Source: Terriglobia bacterium
GTDB taxonomy: Bacteria > Acidobacteriota > Terriglobia > UBA7540
NCBI GenBank assembly: GCA_030042795.1
Contig: JASHYZ010000506.1
Coordinates: forward strand, 1 to 7,730
DNA length: 7,730 nt
Direction of reading: 5' to 3'
Within the stretch, counting starts at the first letter, position 1. Every line of letters begins with the position of its first letter. The notes beneath the pieces are model-generated. The model did no database searches. It saw only the letters and a program-made list of their open reading frames with translations, and was not told where the DNA came from. The translations under genes were made by a program, and so were the position numbers. Below are positions 1 through 7,729 of the stretch, in pieces.

Positions 1-1
1 G

Positions 2-1690
<1,689 letters not shown>

Positions 1691-1805
1691 AAGCGCCGCC
1701 TCGCACGGTGCGGATGCCCTCGAACTTCATCCAACCTTCCATCAACTTGGCCTGCCCCTACGTCAAACTGAGACACTACCCTTCCGTCGTTATCCCGGAC
1801 ATATG

Positions 1806-1814
1806 TGATAAGGT
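1806..1814 (+). promoter_or_regulatory. Extended -10 promoter motif upstream of the UxuA-like gene
   Basis: TGATAAGGT fits the housekeeping-sigma extended -10 pattern TGnTAnnnT. No good -35 hexamer lies 16-18 bases upstream, which is typical of extended -10 promoters. Transcription would start near 1821, giving a leader of roughly 47 bases before the ATG at 1868. The motif sits inside a 12-base string (1803-1814) that recurs exactly in front of the PIG-L gene on the other strand. Inferred by pattern only. Confidence 0.45.
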
Positions 1815-1857
1815 ATGCTCGATTGGATTCGAGTCCGCGCGAGACGTGGGTTTCAAT

Positions 1858-1861
1858 GGAG
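1858..1861 (+). promoter_or_regulatory. Shine-Dalgarno GGAG that favours the ATG at 1868
   Basis: GGAG lies six bases before the ATG at 1868, a normal spacing. The two other in-frame candidates, GTG at 1805 and ATG at 1856, have weaker or no ribosome-binding sequence. GTG 1805 also lies inside the likely promoter. Choosing 1868 puts the twin-arginine motif at residues 6-7, as expected for an export signal. Confidence 0.5.
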
Positions 1862-1867
1862 CACCGC

Positions 1868-2962
1868 ATGTTCAAAATCAACCGACGCGACTGGATGCGG
1901 CAAGCGCTGGGCGTGACGGCCGCAGGCTCATTGCAGGAAATGCGGACCGGCGCGAAAGCTTCCGAAGCGCCCGATTCAGACAACGCCATCAAGCTGTGCC
2001 TCATCTGGAATATCGAGCAACCGCACCTGATCAACCTAGCCAAACAGATCGGGATCACGCATTCCATCGCCGGCACGGCCGGTGCACTGAGCAAAGTATC
2101 GCGCAGCCAGTACGTCGATACGGTCGCCAAGATCAAAGAAAAGTACGCAGCCGCCGGAATGACGATCGCAGCCATCGAAAGCCATCCTGTGCCGGCGGAA
2201 AAGATCAAGCTTGGTCTGCCCGGGCGCGACGAAGAGATTGAAAACTATATCGCGGCCATCGAGGCTCTGGGCGCTGCCGGCATTCACACGGTTTGTTACG
2301 ATTTCATGGCCGGAATCGACTGGTACCGCACGCGCACCGACCAACCCGGGCGCGGCGGCGCTCTGAGCCTCGCCTTCGACAAGAACGACGCCGACAATCA
2401 AGGTCTCACCCAATGGGGACGAATCAGCGAAGAGACGATGTGGGCCAACATCGAATACTTTCAGAAGGCAGTGATTCCGGTCGCCGAGAAGGCAGGCGTG
2501 CAAATGGCTCTGCACCCGGACGACCCGCCCATTCCCGAGCTTCGCGGAATCGCGCGCATTCTCACCAGTGCCCAAAATTATCGCCGTGTGATGAATATCG
2601 TGCCCAGTCCGATGAATGGCGTTACGTTCGATCAGTCCATCTTCTACCTAATGGGTGAAGATATTCAGTCGCTGGCCAAAGAATGGTGCCAGCAGAAGAA
2701 GATTTTTTATATCCACGCCCGGAACCTCACGGGCACGCGAGACCACTTCCTGGAAACCTTTCAGGACAACGGCGCTATCGCCTTCGGCGAAATGTTTCAG
2801 ACTTACCATGACAACGGCTTTCGCGGCCCTGTGCGTCCTGACCATGATCCCATCATGGACGGCGAATCGAACGATCACCCCGGTTACGCAACATTGGGGA
2901 AGATTTTTGCCATTGGCTACATCAAAGGCGTTTTGGCTTCGCGCAAGATTCCGTTCGTCTGA
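1868..2962 (+). CDS. UxuA-like (mannonate dehydratase family) TIM-barrel protein with Tat-type signal
   Basis: Of 364 residues from the chosen ATG. It resembles D-mannonate dehydratase (UxuA), which converts D-mannonate to 2-keto-3-deoxygluconate in hexuronate breakdown. Shared landmarks: TVCYDFM followed by DWYRT (141-155), HPDDPP (216-221), NGVTF (250-254), a YIHARN strand (281-286), RPDHD (323-327) and the closing PGYATLG...AIGYIKG segment. In UxuA the metal is held by His, Cys, His and Asp. Here His216, His283 and Asp325 line up, but the Cys position is Asp255 (NGVTFD instead of the usual TFC or TMC). The insert of several dozen residues before the HPDDPP motif in the E. coli enzyme appears much shorter. 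The N-terminus carries a twin-arginine stretch, INRRDWMRQ (4-12), then a short hydrophobic run and a possible cleavage site near AKA (29-31), suggesting export to the periplasm. That is unusual for a cytosolic pathway enzyme. Alternative starts are ATG 1856 and GTG 1805. Family assignment is strong; the actual substrate is uncertain, and a xylose-isomerase-like sugar isomerase or epimerase role is possible. Confidence 0.88.
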   Translation: MFKINRRDWMRQALGVTAAGSLQEMRTGAKASEAPDSDNAIKLCLIWNIEQPHLINLAKQIGITHSIAGTAGALSKVSRSQYVDTVAKIKEKYAAAGMTIAAIESHPVPAEKIKLGLPGRDEEIENYIAAIEALGAAGIHTVCYDFMAGIDWYRTRTDQPGRGGALSLAFDKNDADNQGLTQWGRISEETMWANIEYFQKAVIPVAEKAGVQMALHPDDPPIPELRGIARILTSAQNYRRVMNIVPSPMNGVTFDQSIFYLMGEDIQSLAKEWCQQKKIFYIHARNLTGTRDHFLETFQDNGAIAFGEMFQTYHDNGFRGPVRPDHDPIMDGESNDHPGYATLGKIFAIGYIKGVLASRKIPFV

Positions 2963-2967
2963 GACAA

Positions 2968-2985
2968 CACGCGAGCTGACGCGTG
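2968..2985. terminator. Possible hairpin between convergent genes
   Basis: CACGCG, a six-base loop and CGCGTG form a perfect six-pair GC-rich stem. It lies just after the UxuA-like stop codon (2960-2962) and before the stop of the convergent small membrane gene (3021-3023). Neither strand has a proper T-run after the stem, so it is at best a weak or Rho-assisted terminator. No other candidate is seen in this 58-base gap. Confidence 0.3.
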
Positions 2986-3020
2986 CGACTGTGGACTTTG
3001 TCTGGAAAAGGGGAGTTGAC

Positions 3021-3266
3021 TTACCGAACGCTCCGCGCCTTCACAAACGAATACAAGCCGAAGATAACCAACAGCAGCGAAAACCCGGCGATAATGCCGA
3101 ATCGCCACATGCCGTTTGAGGGATTCTGTGCGTAAGCTTGCCACTCCGAGTAGGTCAGCGATGCGCCGATGCCCGCGAAAAGAAGAAAGGTAAGGCCCAC
3201 CAAGGCGTGGAAGAGACGGCGAGTCTGGCGCCAGCCATATCGGAGCAGTGAGCCTAGCCCAGTCAT
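3021..3266 (-). CDS. Small protein with two membrane segments, function unknown
   Basis: 81 residues starting MTGLGSLLRYGWRQTRR. Two clear hydrophobic helices are visible, about 17-41 (LFHALVGLTFLLFAGIGASL...) and 52-75 (WRFGIIAGFSLLLVIFGLYSF), joined by a short polar loop (YSEWQAYAQNPSNGM). Both ends are basic (RYGWRQTRR and VKARSVR), so both probably face the cytoplasm, with the loop outside. The ATG at 3266 was chosen because a GGGG purine run lies about five bases upstream. The frame stays open to an ATG at 3365, but the extra 33 residues are read from a dispersed repeat and look non-coding. The gene follows PIG-L on the same strand 115 bases downstream and converges with the UxuA-like gene. 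Similar short two-helix proteins are, as I recall, annotated as hypothetical in acidobacteria. No function is proposed. Confidence 0.72.
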   Translation of the reverse strand: MTGLGSLLRYGWRQTRRLFHALVGLTFLLFAGIGASLTYSEWQAYAQNPSNGMWRFGIIAGFSLLLVIFGLYSFVKARSVR

Positions 3267-3331
3267 ATAAGCCCCGTAGCGGCGCGGCCGATTGGGGCGG
3301 CTTGAAGATGTCTCGACCTTAGGTGAACGCC

Positions 3332-3364
3332 TGTCATTCTGAACGGAACGAAGAATCTCTTGCA
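3332..3364. repeat. Short dispersed repeat of the GTCATTCTGA...GAAGAATCTC type
   Basis: This 33-base stretch resembles a dispersed intergenic element that I recall as common in acidobacteria and some other phyla. Its conceptual translations give the familiar spurious peptides CHSERNEESL on the plus strand and EILRSVQNDR on the minus strand. It contains a small inverted repeat, ATTCT (3336-3340) and AGAAT (3352-3356). It sits between the PIG-L stop and the start of the small membrane gene, so it could fold in their common transcript. Family membership is from memory and needs a genome-wide search. Confidence 0.6.
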
Positions 3365-3381
3365 TTGTCCGGCAAAATCCA

Positions 3382-4374
3382 TCACATCAGGAACTGTTGC
3401 CGCAGCCAGTCCAAACCGGCCTTTTCCGACGGCGGAAGCATGCGTCCGCCGGGCTTCGGTTTGATCGTCTCGCCGCGGCGCCGGAAACTCACCCGATATA
3501 GCTCCGCGAACGTGAAAAGCTGCACGGCGGCGCCCTGTCCGCCCACCACCTCCGAACCACGCCGCACGTTGTCCATCAGGCGGCAGGGATGAAGCAGGTG
3601 ATAAGGGTTGCGCATCATCTCTCCGCCGTGCTCGGCCGCCGCCACAAGCTGGATGGCGGCAAGCTCCGGAGTGACCGCCACCATCAGGTTCGGCTCAGCC
3701 ATCTCGTGCCAGAATTCGGTCTCGACAAACACTACGCTCGCATCCGGGCGTCGTGAAAAATGAACCTCCAATGCTTCCGTCACTAAGTAGTGCGTTCCAA
3801 TGTGCGTTGTATTGAAATCATCGGCGTGAGGGGTCAGCACCACTTCCGGCTGCTCCTCGTCGAAAATCTCGGCGAGACGCTGAACGCGTAGATCCCATCC
3901 CTTCGGATCGCTTTGCCGCGCCGCTAGGTTGACGGGCCCGAGGCCACCTGCCGGTTTCCGTACAAACCCGATTACTGCCCCGCCGTCCTTCGAGCGAGAG
4001 CGAAAATTCGGTCCGTCCACGTCTGGAATCACGAGGTCGAACCCGAGGACCCGGCAGGCGGAGGCCACTTCGCCGCGCCGGCGCTCGTGCTGCGCGGCGC
4101 CGGATCCCAGCGTCACCGCGATGTTGGTGACTCGCGCCCCCGACTCAAGGCGCATTCGCAGCGCGAGCGCCCCGCTTAGCGTCTCGTCATCCGGATGCGG
4201 CGCGCAGTACAAAACTTTGGCTCCACTTGCTCGGCTCTCCGCCACCGCGGAAGGCACAGGCGGTTGTTTTGACGGACCGAGGGCAATACTCTTACCCGAG
4301 TCTACTGCATCAATCACACGGCCGAGATACCCGAGCCACTCCGAAAATCCGTTCGCTGCTGGTTGCGATGCCAT
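3382..4374 (-). CDS. PIG-L/LmbE-family metal-dependent deacetylase
   Basis: 330 residues. PIG-L proteins are zinc-dependent hydrolases that remove acyl groups from N-acetylglucosamine-type sugars in thiol, glycolipid or antibiotic pathways. The signature APHPDDETLSGAL is at 58-70: His60 and Asp63 are likely zinc ligands and Asp62 the catalytic base. The second metal segment is TPHADDFNTTHIGTH (181-195), where His191 probably supplies the third ligand. The residue before it is Thr, where most family members have Asp (DH). About 50 residues precede the core, and a C-terminal tail of roughly 100 residues extends past the usual 220-250 residue core. There is no signal peptide, so it is probably cytosolic. 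The ATG at 4374 is preferred over an upstream in-frame TTG (4407), which would lie upstream of the promoter motif. No bacillithiol or glycosyltransferase partner gene is in view, so the substrate cannot be named. Confidence 0.92.
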   Translation of the reverse strand: MASQPAANGFSEWLGYLGRVIDAVDSGKSIALGPSKQPPVPSAVAESRASGAKVLYCAPHPDDETLSGALALRMRLESGARVTNIAVTLGSGAAQHERRRGEVASACRVLGFDLVIPDVDGPNFRSRSKDGGAVIGFVRKPAGGLGPVNLAARQSDPKGWDLRVQRLAEIFDEEQPEVVLTPHADDFNTTHIGTHYLVTEALEVHFSRRPDASVVFVETEFWHEMAEPNLMVAVTPELAAIQLVAAAEHGGEMMRNPYHLLHPCRLMDNVRRGSEVVGGQGAAVQLFTFAELYRVSFRRRGETIKPKPGGRMLPPSEKAGLDWLRQQFLM

Positions 4375-4381
4375 ACTTCTG

Positions 4382-4390
4382 ACCTTATCA
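4382..4390 (-). promoter_or_regulatory. Extended -10 motif directly upstream of PIG-L gene
   Basis: On the minus strand this reads TGATAAGGT, a match to TGnTAnnnT. Only seven bases separate the hexamer from the ATG at 4374, so transcription would begin at or almost at the start codon, implying a leaderless or near-leaderless mRNA. The same bases include an AGG that could instead act as a Shine-Dalgarno site eight bases from the ATG. If so, the promoter lies further upstream. The two readings cannot be separated from sequence alone. Confidence 0.4.
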
Positions 4391-4515
4391 CATTCGGCTT
4401 GTTGCAATGCGGAGCAGCGGAGTCTGTTTGTTGTAGCTGCGCTCTACATCGCAAAACTCCAATTTCTTCTCAGCGCGCCGCAATCGTCTGATGCCGCGTG
4501 GCAAATCCGAACCTA

Positions 4516-4728
4516 CTTCTTGGTGTCTCCATGTTCTCGGTGCCCACAGCTACCAATACTGAGGCCACAGAGTCTCTGTGAACTCCGTGTTGAAAGCCTT
4601 CCAGGCACAGAGGTTACGGAGAACTCCACTTTGGTTGCGACGCGCAAAGAAAAGCGCACCACAGAGGGCACAGAGAAAGCCTCTGTGGCCTCCGTGATCT
4701 CTGTGGTGAATGCTTCTTTGGTTGCGGC
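4516..4728. repeat. CACAGAG/CTCTGTG dispersed repeat cluster
   Basis: The heptamer CACAGAG occurs at 4566, 4606, 4660 and 4669, and its complement CTCTGTG at 4574, 4681 and 4699: seven copies in about 140 bases. An 11-base direct repeat, CTTTGGTTGCG, is at 4629-4639 and 4716-4726, so the block looks like two diverged tandem units. The left end (CTTCTTGGTGTCTCC, 4516-4530, then TTCTCGGTG) matches the flank I recall for this element type, whose minus-strand reading gives the spurious HREHGDTKK peptide. Such blocks are, from memory, scattered through acidobacterial, planctomycete and verrucomicrobial genomes and carry no protein gene. Mode of spread is unknown. Confidence 0.72.
4658..4707. repeat. 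Nested hairpin inside the CACAGAG cluster
   Basis: The outer arms ACCACAGAG (4658-4666) and CTCTGTGGT (4699-4707) are perfectly complementary over nine bases. Inside them CACAGAG (4669-4675) and CTCTGTG (4681-4687) pair over seven bases around a five-base AAAGC loop. A second inverted pair with a one-base gap lies at 4566-4580. These are the strongest foldable structures in the window. Confidence 0.75.
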
Positions 4729-4868
4729 CAAGGTCGCGTTGTACTGCGCCGCCACAGCAGCCCCTGCCACCATATCTTTATCTTTTGCATCATCCGCAAA
4801 AAACTTTTGAGATTTAGGGCATTTGTGGTCTGCAGGCGGGCGAGAGAGGTAGGCAACAAACCCTGAGC

Positions 4869-5423
4869 TTAGCGAAACATATCTTCCACCGGCATGGTCC
4901 AGCCGGCAACAGCGGGTTCCGCTTCAGCGAGTTGGCCGCGACGGTAGACTATCGGGTTGTCAGGATCGCTCACTCGGTAAACTCGGACGACTTCTTGGTG
5001 AAGCACGTCCACGTCCCAAACCACAAGAGTAGTGCCGGCAGCGAAATAATCGTGACGCTTGGCAGCTATCTCCCGGTCGGCGGCAGGACCGTAGTCACCG
5101 TCGCTGCGCACTTCGACGGCGAAGACGGGTGCGCCCTCCAGGAATTTACCTCGCGTGCGCGGCCCAATGTAATAAGCGCCATCGGGGCTGAAGGACCGGC
5201 GGCTAGGAAGGTTCACGATAAAGGCGGCATTGTCCGTATAGGCGCGGCCATGGCCAGTCCTTCGCGAATACTCGTGCAGGGAAACAAAGATTTCTCCGAC
5301 TGCGGTGCTAGGTAAGTCTCCAGTGGGTGACATCAGGCGCAACTCTCCATTGACGATCTCAGCCTTGCCATCCTCAAGCACATGGTACAGATCTTCGATT
5401 GTCGCTTCGGTCCTGACCGCCAT
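4869..5423 (-). CDS. Uma2-family (DUF820) PD-(D/E)XK nuclease-like protein
   Basis: 184 residues, the normal length for the family. Uma2 proteins have a restriction-endonuclease-like fold and are often present in many copies in cyanobacteria, Chloroflexi, acidobacteria and planctomycetes. Their biological role is not settled. The N-terminus has the usual pattern of a short helix followed by EIVNGELRLMSP (22-33). The core shows SPDGAYY with Asp81, then FAVEVRS with Glu104, then the AAKRHDYFAAG segment with Lys122 and the typical aromatic-Ala-Gly turn leading to the VVWDVD strand. Asp81 and Glu104 are the probable metal-binding pair. A GAGG sequence (minus strand, 5431-5434) lies seven bases before the ATG and fixes the start. 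The gene has its own promoter-like sequence in the 74-base gap after the permease gene, so it need not be cotranscribed. No methyltransferase or toxin-antitoxin partner is adjacent. Confidence 0.9.
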   Translation of the reverse strand: MAVRTEATIEDLYHVLEDGKAEIVNGELRLMSPTGDLPSTAVGEIFVSLHEYSRRTGHGRAYTDNAAFIVNLPSRRSFSPDGAYYIGPRTRGKFLEGAPVFAVEVRSDGDYGPAADREIAAKRHDYFAAGTTLVVWDVDVLHQEVVRVYRVSDPDNPIVYRRGQLAEAEPAVAGWTMPVEDMFR

Positions 5424-5430
5424 CTCGGAA

Positions 5431-5434
5431 CCTC
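5431..5434 (-). promoter_or_regulatory. Shine-Dalgarno GAGG of the Uma2 gene
   Basis: GAGG on the minus strand, seven bases ahead of the ATG at 5423. This is the clearest ribosome-binding site in the window and supports that start. Confidence 0.55.
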
Positions 5435-5440
5435 AATTCG

Positions 5441-5468
5441 ATACTAACACGTTCGGGCCGTCTGTCTC
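5441..5468 (-). promoter_or_regulatory. Likely promoter of the Uma2 gene
   Basis: On the minus strand GAGACA (5468-5463) matches four of six bases of the TTGACA -35 box. After a 16-base spacer comes TAGTAT (5446-5441), preceded by TG at the extended -10 position (TGTTAGTAT). Transcription would begin near 5434, leaving a leader of about ten bases that just includes the Shine-Dalgarno site. This is the best promoter candidate in the window. It lies in the short gap between the permease stop and the Uma2 start. Confidence 0.5.
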
Positions 5469-5497
5469 ATTCGTCGCAACTCTCAGCGTACCATGTG

Positions 5498-7729
5498 TCA
5501 TTCGTAGCGCAGCGCCACCAGCGGGTCAACCTTAGCGGCGCGGCGCGCCGGAATATAGCTGGCCACGAGGGCCACGACGGCGAGCAAGGCCGAGACGGTG
5601 CCAAGCACGAGCGGGTCCGCCGGCCGTACTCCATAAAGCAGAGTTTGCAGCAGGCGTCCCAAACCGATAGACCCTGCGACTCCTAGCGCAATGCCCATTA
5701 GGACCCACGTCATGCTACCGTTCACGATAAGCCTCAACACGTCAGCCGTGCGGGCGCCCAGCGCCATGCGAATGCCAATTTCATGGGTACGCTGCGCCAC
5801 GGAATAGCTCACCACGCCCACGATCCCCACCGCCGCCAGCACGAGCGCCAGCAGCGAGAACGTAGAAAGCAACAGCATGGGAAAGCGTCTTGAGCCGGTG
5901 GAGTCATGCACCACCTCTTCCATGGTCTGCACACCGGAGACGGGCCGGTCCGGTAGGAACTCGGCGATCGCCTTTTTCACCAAGGGCGTGTAACTGGAGG
6001 GACTCGAAGTAGTGCGGACCACTACGCTCATCACTGGCCAGCCCGCCTGGGTGTAAGGCCGGAAGAACTGATGGCGGGCGGGCTCGTCCAGACCCAAGAA
6101 ATGCACATCCCCGACCACTCCCACTACCGTAAGCCGCGGGCCATCCGAGCCGCCCAGCCGGATCGCTCGGCCGATCGGGTCCTGCTTGGGCCAAAACTTC
6201 TGCGCCATGGTCTCATTGATGACGATCACTCCGGGCGAGGTTAATGTGTCCTGGTGCGTGAATTCCCGGCCTTTCAGAATGGGAATGCCCATGGTGCGAA
6301 AATAGTTTGGGCAGGCGACACTGTAGTCAGCTCCGGGCATATGACCCCGTTCAGCGGGAGGCTGGCCTTCGATCTGAAACCCGCGGCCGGCGTCTCCTTC
6401 GAAGGGCAGGTGAGCGACGGCGCCCACCGATACCACCCCCGGAATGGCGCTGACATGGTCATCGAGGTCCTGACAGAAGCGCGGCAGCCCGGGCGGACCG
6501 TTGTAGATTTCGTCTTGTGGAACCGACATCTCCATGGTCAGCACGTTCTTGGGATTGAGCCCGGGGTCCACTCCCAGCAGCCGTGAAATGCTTTTGATCA
6601 TCAACCCGGCGCCGCACAAGACCACCAACGCCAAGGCCACCTCTGACGCCACCAGGACGTGGCGCAAACGGCTGCCGCTGCCGTGAGTTGATCCACGCCC
6701 AGCCTCCTTAAGAGGGTCACCGAAGTCGCCGCGCAAGGCGCTTAGCGCCGGCGCGAGGCCGAAGAGAACGCTCGTGAGACACGAGGCCACGAGGGCAAAG
6801 CCGAACACGCGCGCGTCAATGCTGATCGAGTCGAGCACCCGCAACGGAAGCTGCATAGCATCCAGCCGGAATAAACGAAACAGCAGTTGAGTGCTCCAGG
6901 CTGCCAGAACCAGTCCTGCGACGCCACCCAACAAACCCAACAGCACGCTTTCCGTCAGCAATTGCCGCGCGATGCGAGAGCAGGCGGCGCCGAGCGCCCG
7001 GCGGATGGCGATCTCCTTCTGCCGCGCCGCTCCGCGCGCCAGGAGCAGGTTGGCGACGTTTACGCAAGCGATGAGGAGGACGAATCCGACAGCCGCCAGC
7101 AGAGTAAACATGGTGCTGCGGAGGCCCTCAATTCCGAAGTCGCCCATGGGCTGCACAGTGGCGCCCATATTGGCGTCTTCTTTCGGGTATTGCTGAACCA
7201 GATGACTGGCGAGAGTCTCCATTTCCGATCGCGCCTGCTCCACGGTCACGCCCGGCTTGAGACGCCCGAAGGCGATGAAGCTGTTCTCATCACGACCATA
7301 GTCTGTCTTGGTGTAGCCCACCGGCACCCAGAGCTGGCGCGGGCCGCTCCAGAACTGCCACTGAAAATTACGCGGCATCACGCCAATCACCGTGAAATCT
7401 TCGCCGTCGATGCGGATGGTTTTGCCCACCAGCGACGGATCGCCACCGTAGCGCCGCTTCCACAAGCCGTAGCTCAGTACGACCTCGCGATCCCTGCCCA
7501 GGATCTCTTCCTCCGGCAGAAAGGTGCGTCCGAGAAGGGGCTTTACTCCAAGTGTGGGGAAGAAGCCGGCAGAAACCCTTAGGCCGGACACTTGCTCCGG
7601 CTCCTGCTTCGCTCCGGTAGCCGAAAGATTGTAGCCTCTGCCCGCCGAGTCGCAGATGGCCATGTTCTCAAAGGAGTGGCTCTCACGATGGAAGTCCCAG
7701 AAATTGGGCGCGGAGACGATGTTCCAATC
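5498..7729 (-). CDS. ADOP-type MacB/FtsX-like ABC transporter permease (N-terminus outside window)
   Basis: Inner-membrane permease with the MacB/FtsX fold in duplicate. The frame runs through the right edge: 22 more in-frame codons precede the Met at 7663 (including NIVSAPNFWDFHRESHSF, a usual ADOP segment), so the start and first membrane helix are missing. Numbered from that Met: remainder of periplasmic domain 1 (1-180, with LGRTFLPEE and VIGVMPRNF); helices near 184-207, 234-262 and 286-310; a linker; a helix at 334-356 that opens the second half; periplasmic domain 2 (about 365-590, with VVGVVGDV); helices near 594-623, 646-670 and 686-705; and the tail ARRAAKVDPLVALRYE. The cytoplasmic motif EIAIRRALGA (217-226) is repeated as EIGIRMALGA (628-637), direct proof of duplication. 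ADOPs typically lack an adjacent ATP-binding subunit, and none is seen downstream here. Substrate unknown; export or mechanotransmission across the envelope is likely by family. Confidence 0.93.
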   Translation of the reverse strand, partial: DWNIVSAPNFWDFHRESHSFENMAICDSAGRGYNLSATGAKQEPEQVSGLRVSAGFFPTLGVKPLLGRTFLPEEEILGRDREVVLSYGLWKRRYGGDPSLVGKTIRIDGEDFTVIGVMPRNFQWQFWSGPRQLWVPVGYTKTDYGRDENSFIAFGRLKPGVTVEQARSEMETLASHLVQQYPKEDANMGATVQPMGDFGIEGLRSTMFTLLAAVGFVLLIACVNVANLLLARGAARQKEIAIRRALGAACSRIARQLLTESVLLGLLGGVAGLVLAAWSTQLLFRLFRLDAMQLPLRVLDSISIDARVFGFALVASCLTSVLFGLAPALSALRGDFGDPLKEAGRGSTHGSGSRLRHVLVASEVALALVVLCGAGLMIKSISRLLGVDPGLNPKNVLTMEMSVPQDEIYNGPPGLPRFCQDLDDHVSAIPGVVSVGAVAHLPFEGDAGRGFQIEGQPPAERGHMPGADYSVACPNYFRTMGIPILKGREFTHQDTLTSPGVIVINETMAQKFWPKQDPIGRAIRLGGSDGPRLTVVGVVGDVHFLGLDEPARHQFFRPYTQAGWPVMSVVVRTTSSPSSYTPLVKKAIAEFLPDRPVSGVQTMEEVVHDSTGSRRFPMLLLSTFSLLALVLAAVGIVGVVSYSVAQRTHEIGIRMALGARTADVLRLIVNGSMTWVLMGIALGVAGSIGLGRLLQTLLYGVRPADPLVLGTVSALLAVVALVASYIPARRAAKVDPLVALRYE

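Larger units (their letters stand above)
4375..4868. other. Non-coding stretch between Uma2 and PIG-L genes
   Basis: 494 bases with no credible gene. The part at 4375-4515 holds the PIG-L promoter region and an imperfect TGTAG/CTACA inverted pair of unclear meaning. The middle is the CACAGAG repeat block. The part at 4729-4868 is partly AT-rich with short A and T runs near 4798-4808 but lacks a GC stem, so no convincing Rho-independent terminator for the Uma2 gene is seen. Open frames crossing the region are rich in Thr, Ser and Glu because they read the repeat, and they have no recognisable domain. Confidence 0.7.

Noticed and set aside
1701..1714. Hairpin after the kinase stop codon (CGCA/TGCG)
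   Set aside because: The stem is only four pairs with no T-run, too weak to call a terminator.
3267..3365. N-terminal extension of the small membrane protein to an ATG at 3365
   Set aside because: The added residues are encoded by the dispersed repeat. The internal ATG at 3266 has a purine-rich site upstream and begins the coherent membrane protein.
4375..4407. Upstream TTG start for the PIG-L gene
   Set aside because: A rare start codon, and the extension would span the extended -10 motif. The ATG at 4374 is the better choice.
4566..4707. CRISPR array
   Set aside because: The repeated heptamers are short, occur in both orientations and are unevenly spaced. There are no uniform repeats of 23 bases or more, no spacers and no cas genes.
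4513..4773. Minus-strand open frame of 86 codons with TTEITEATEAF-like text
   Set aside because: It is a translation of the CACAGAG repeat, a common source of spurious hypothetical proteins. The low complexity follows from the DNA repeat.
3929..4810. Plus-strand open frame of 293 codons
   Set aside because: It lies antisense to the PIG-L catalytic region and then runs through the CACAGAG repeat. The composition is rich in Ser, Pro and Arg with no domain. The minus-strand PIG-L reading has clear catalytic motifs.
4869..5423. Uma2 protein as part of a restriction-modification or defence island
   Set aside because: There is no methyltransferase, specificity subunit, toxin or integrase nearby. 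A Uma2 gene alone is not evidence of a defence system.
6887..7582. Plus-strand open frame of 231 codons
   Set aside because: It is entirely antisense to the ADOP permease, whose domains and motifs are unmistakable. The translation looks random.
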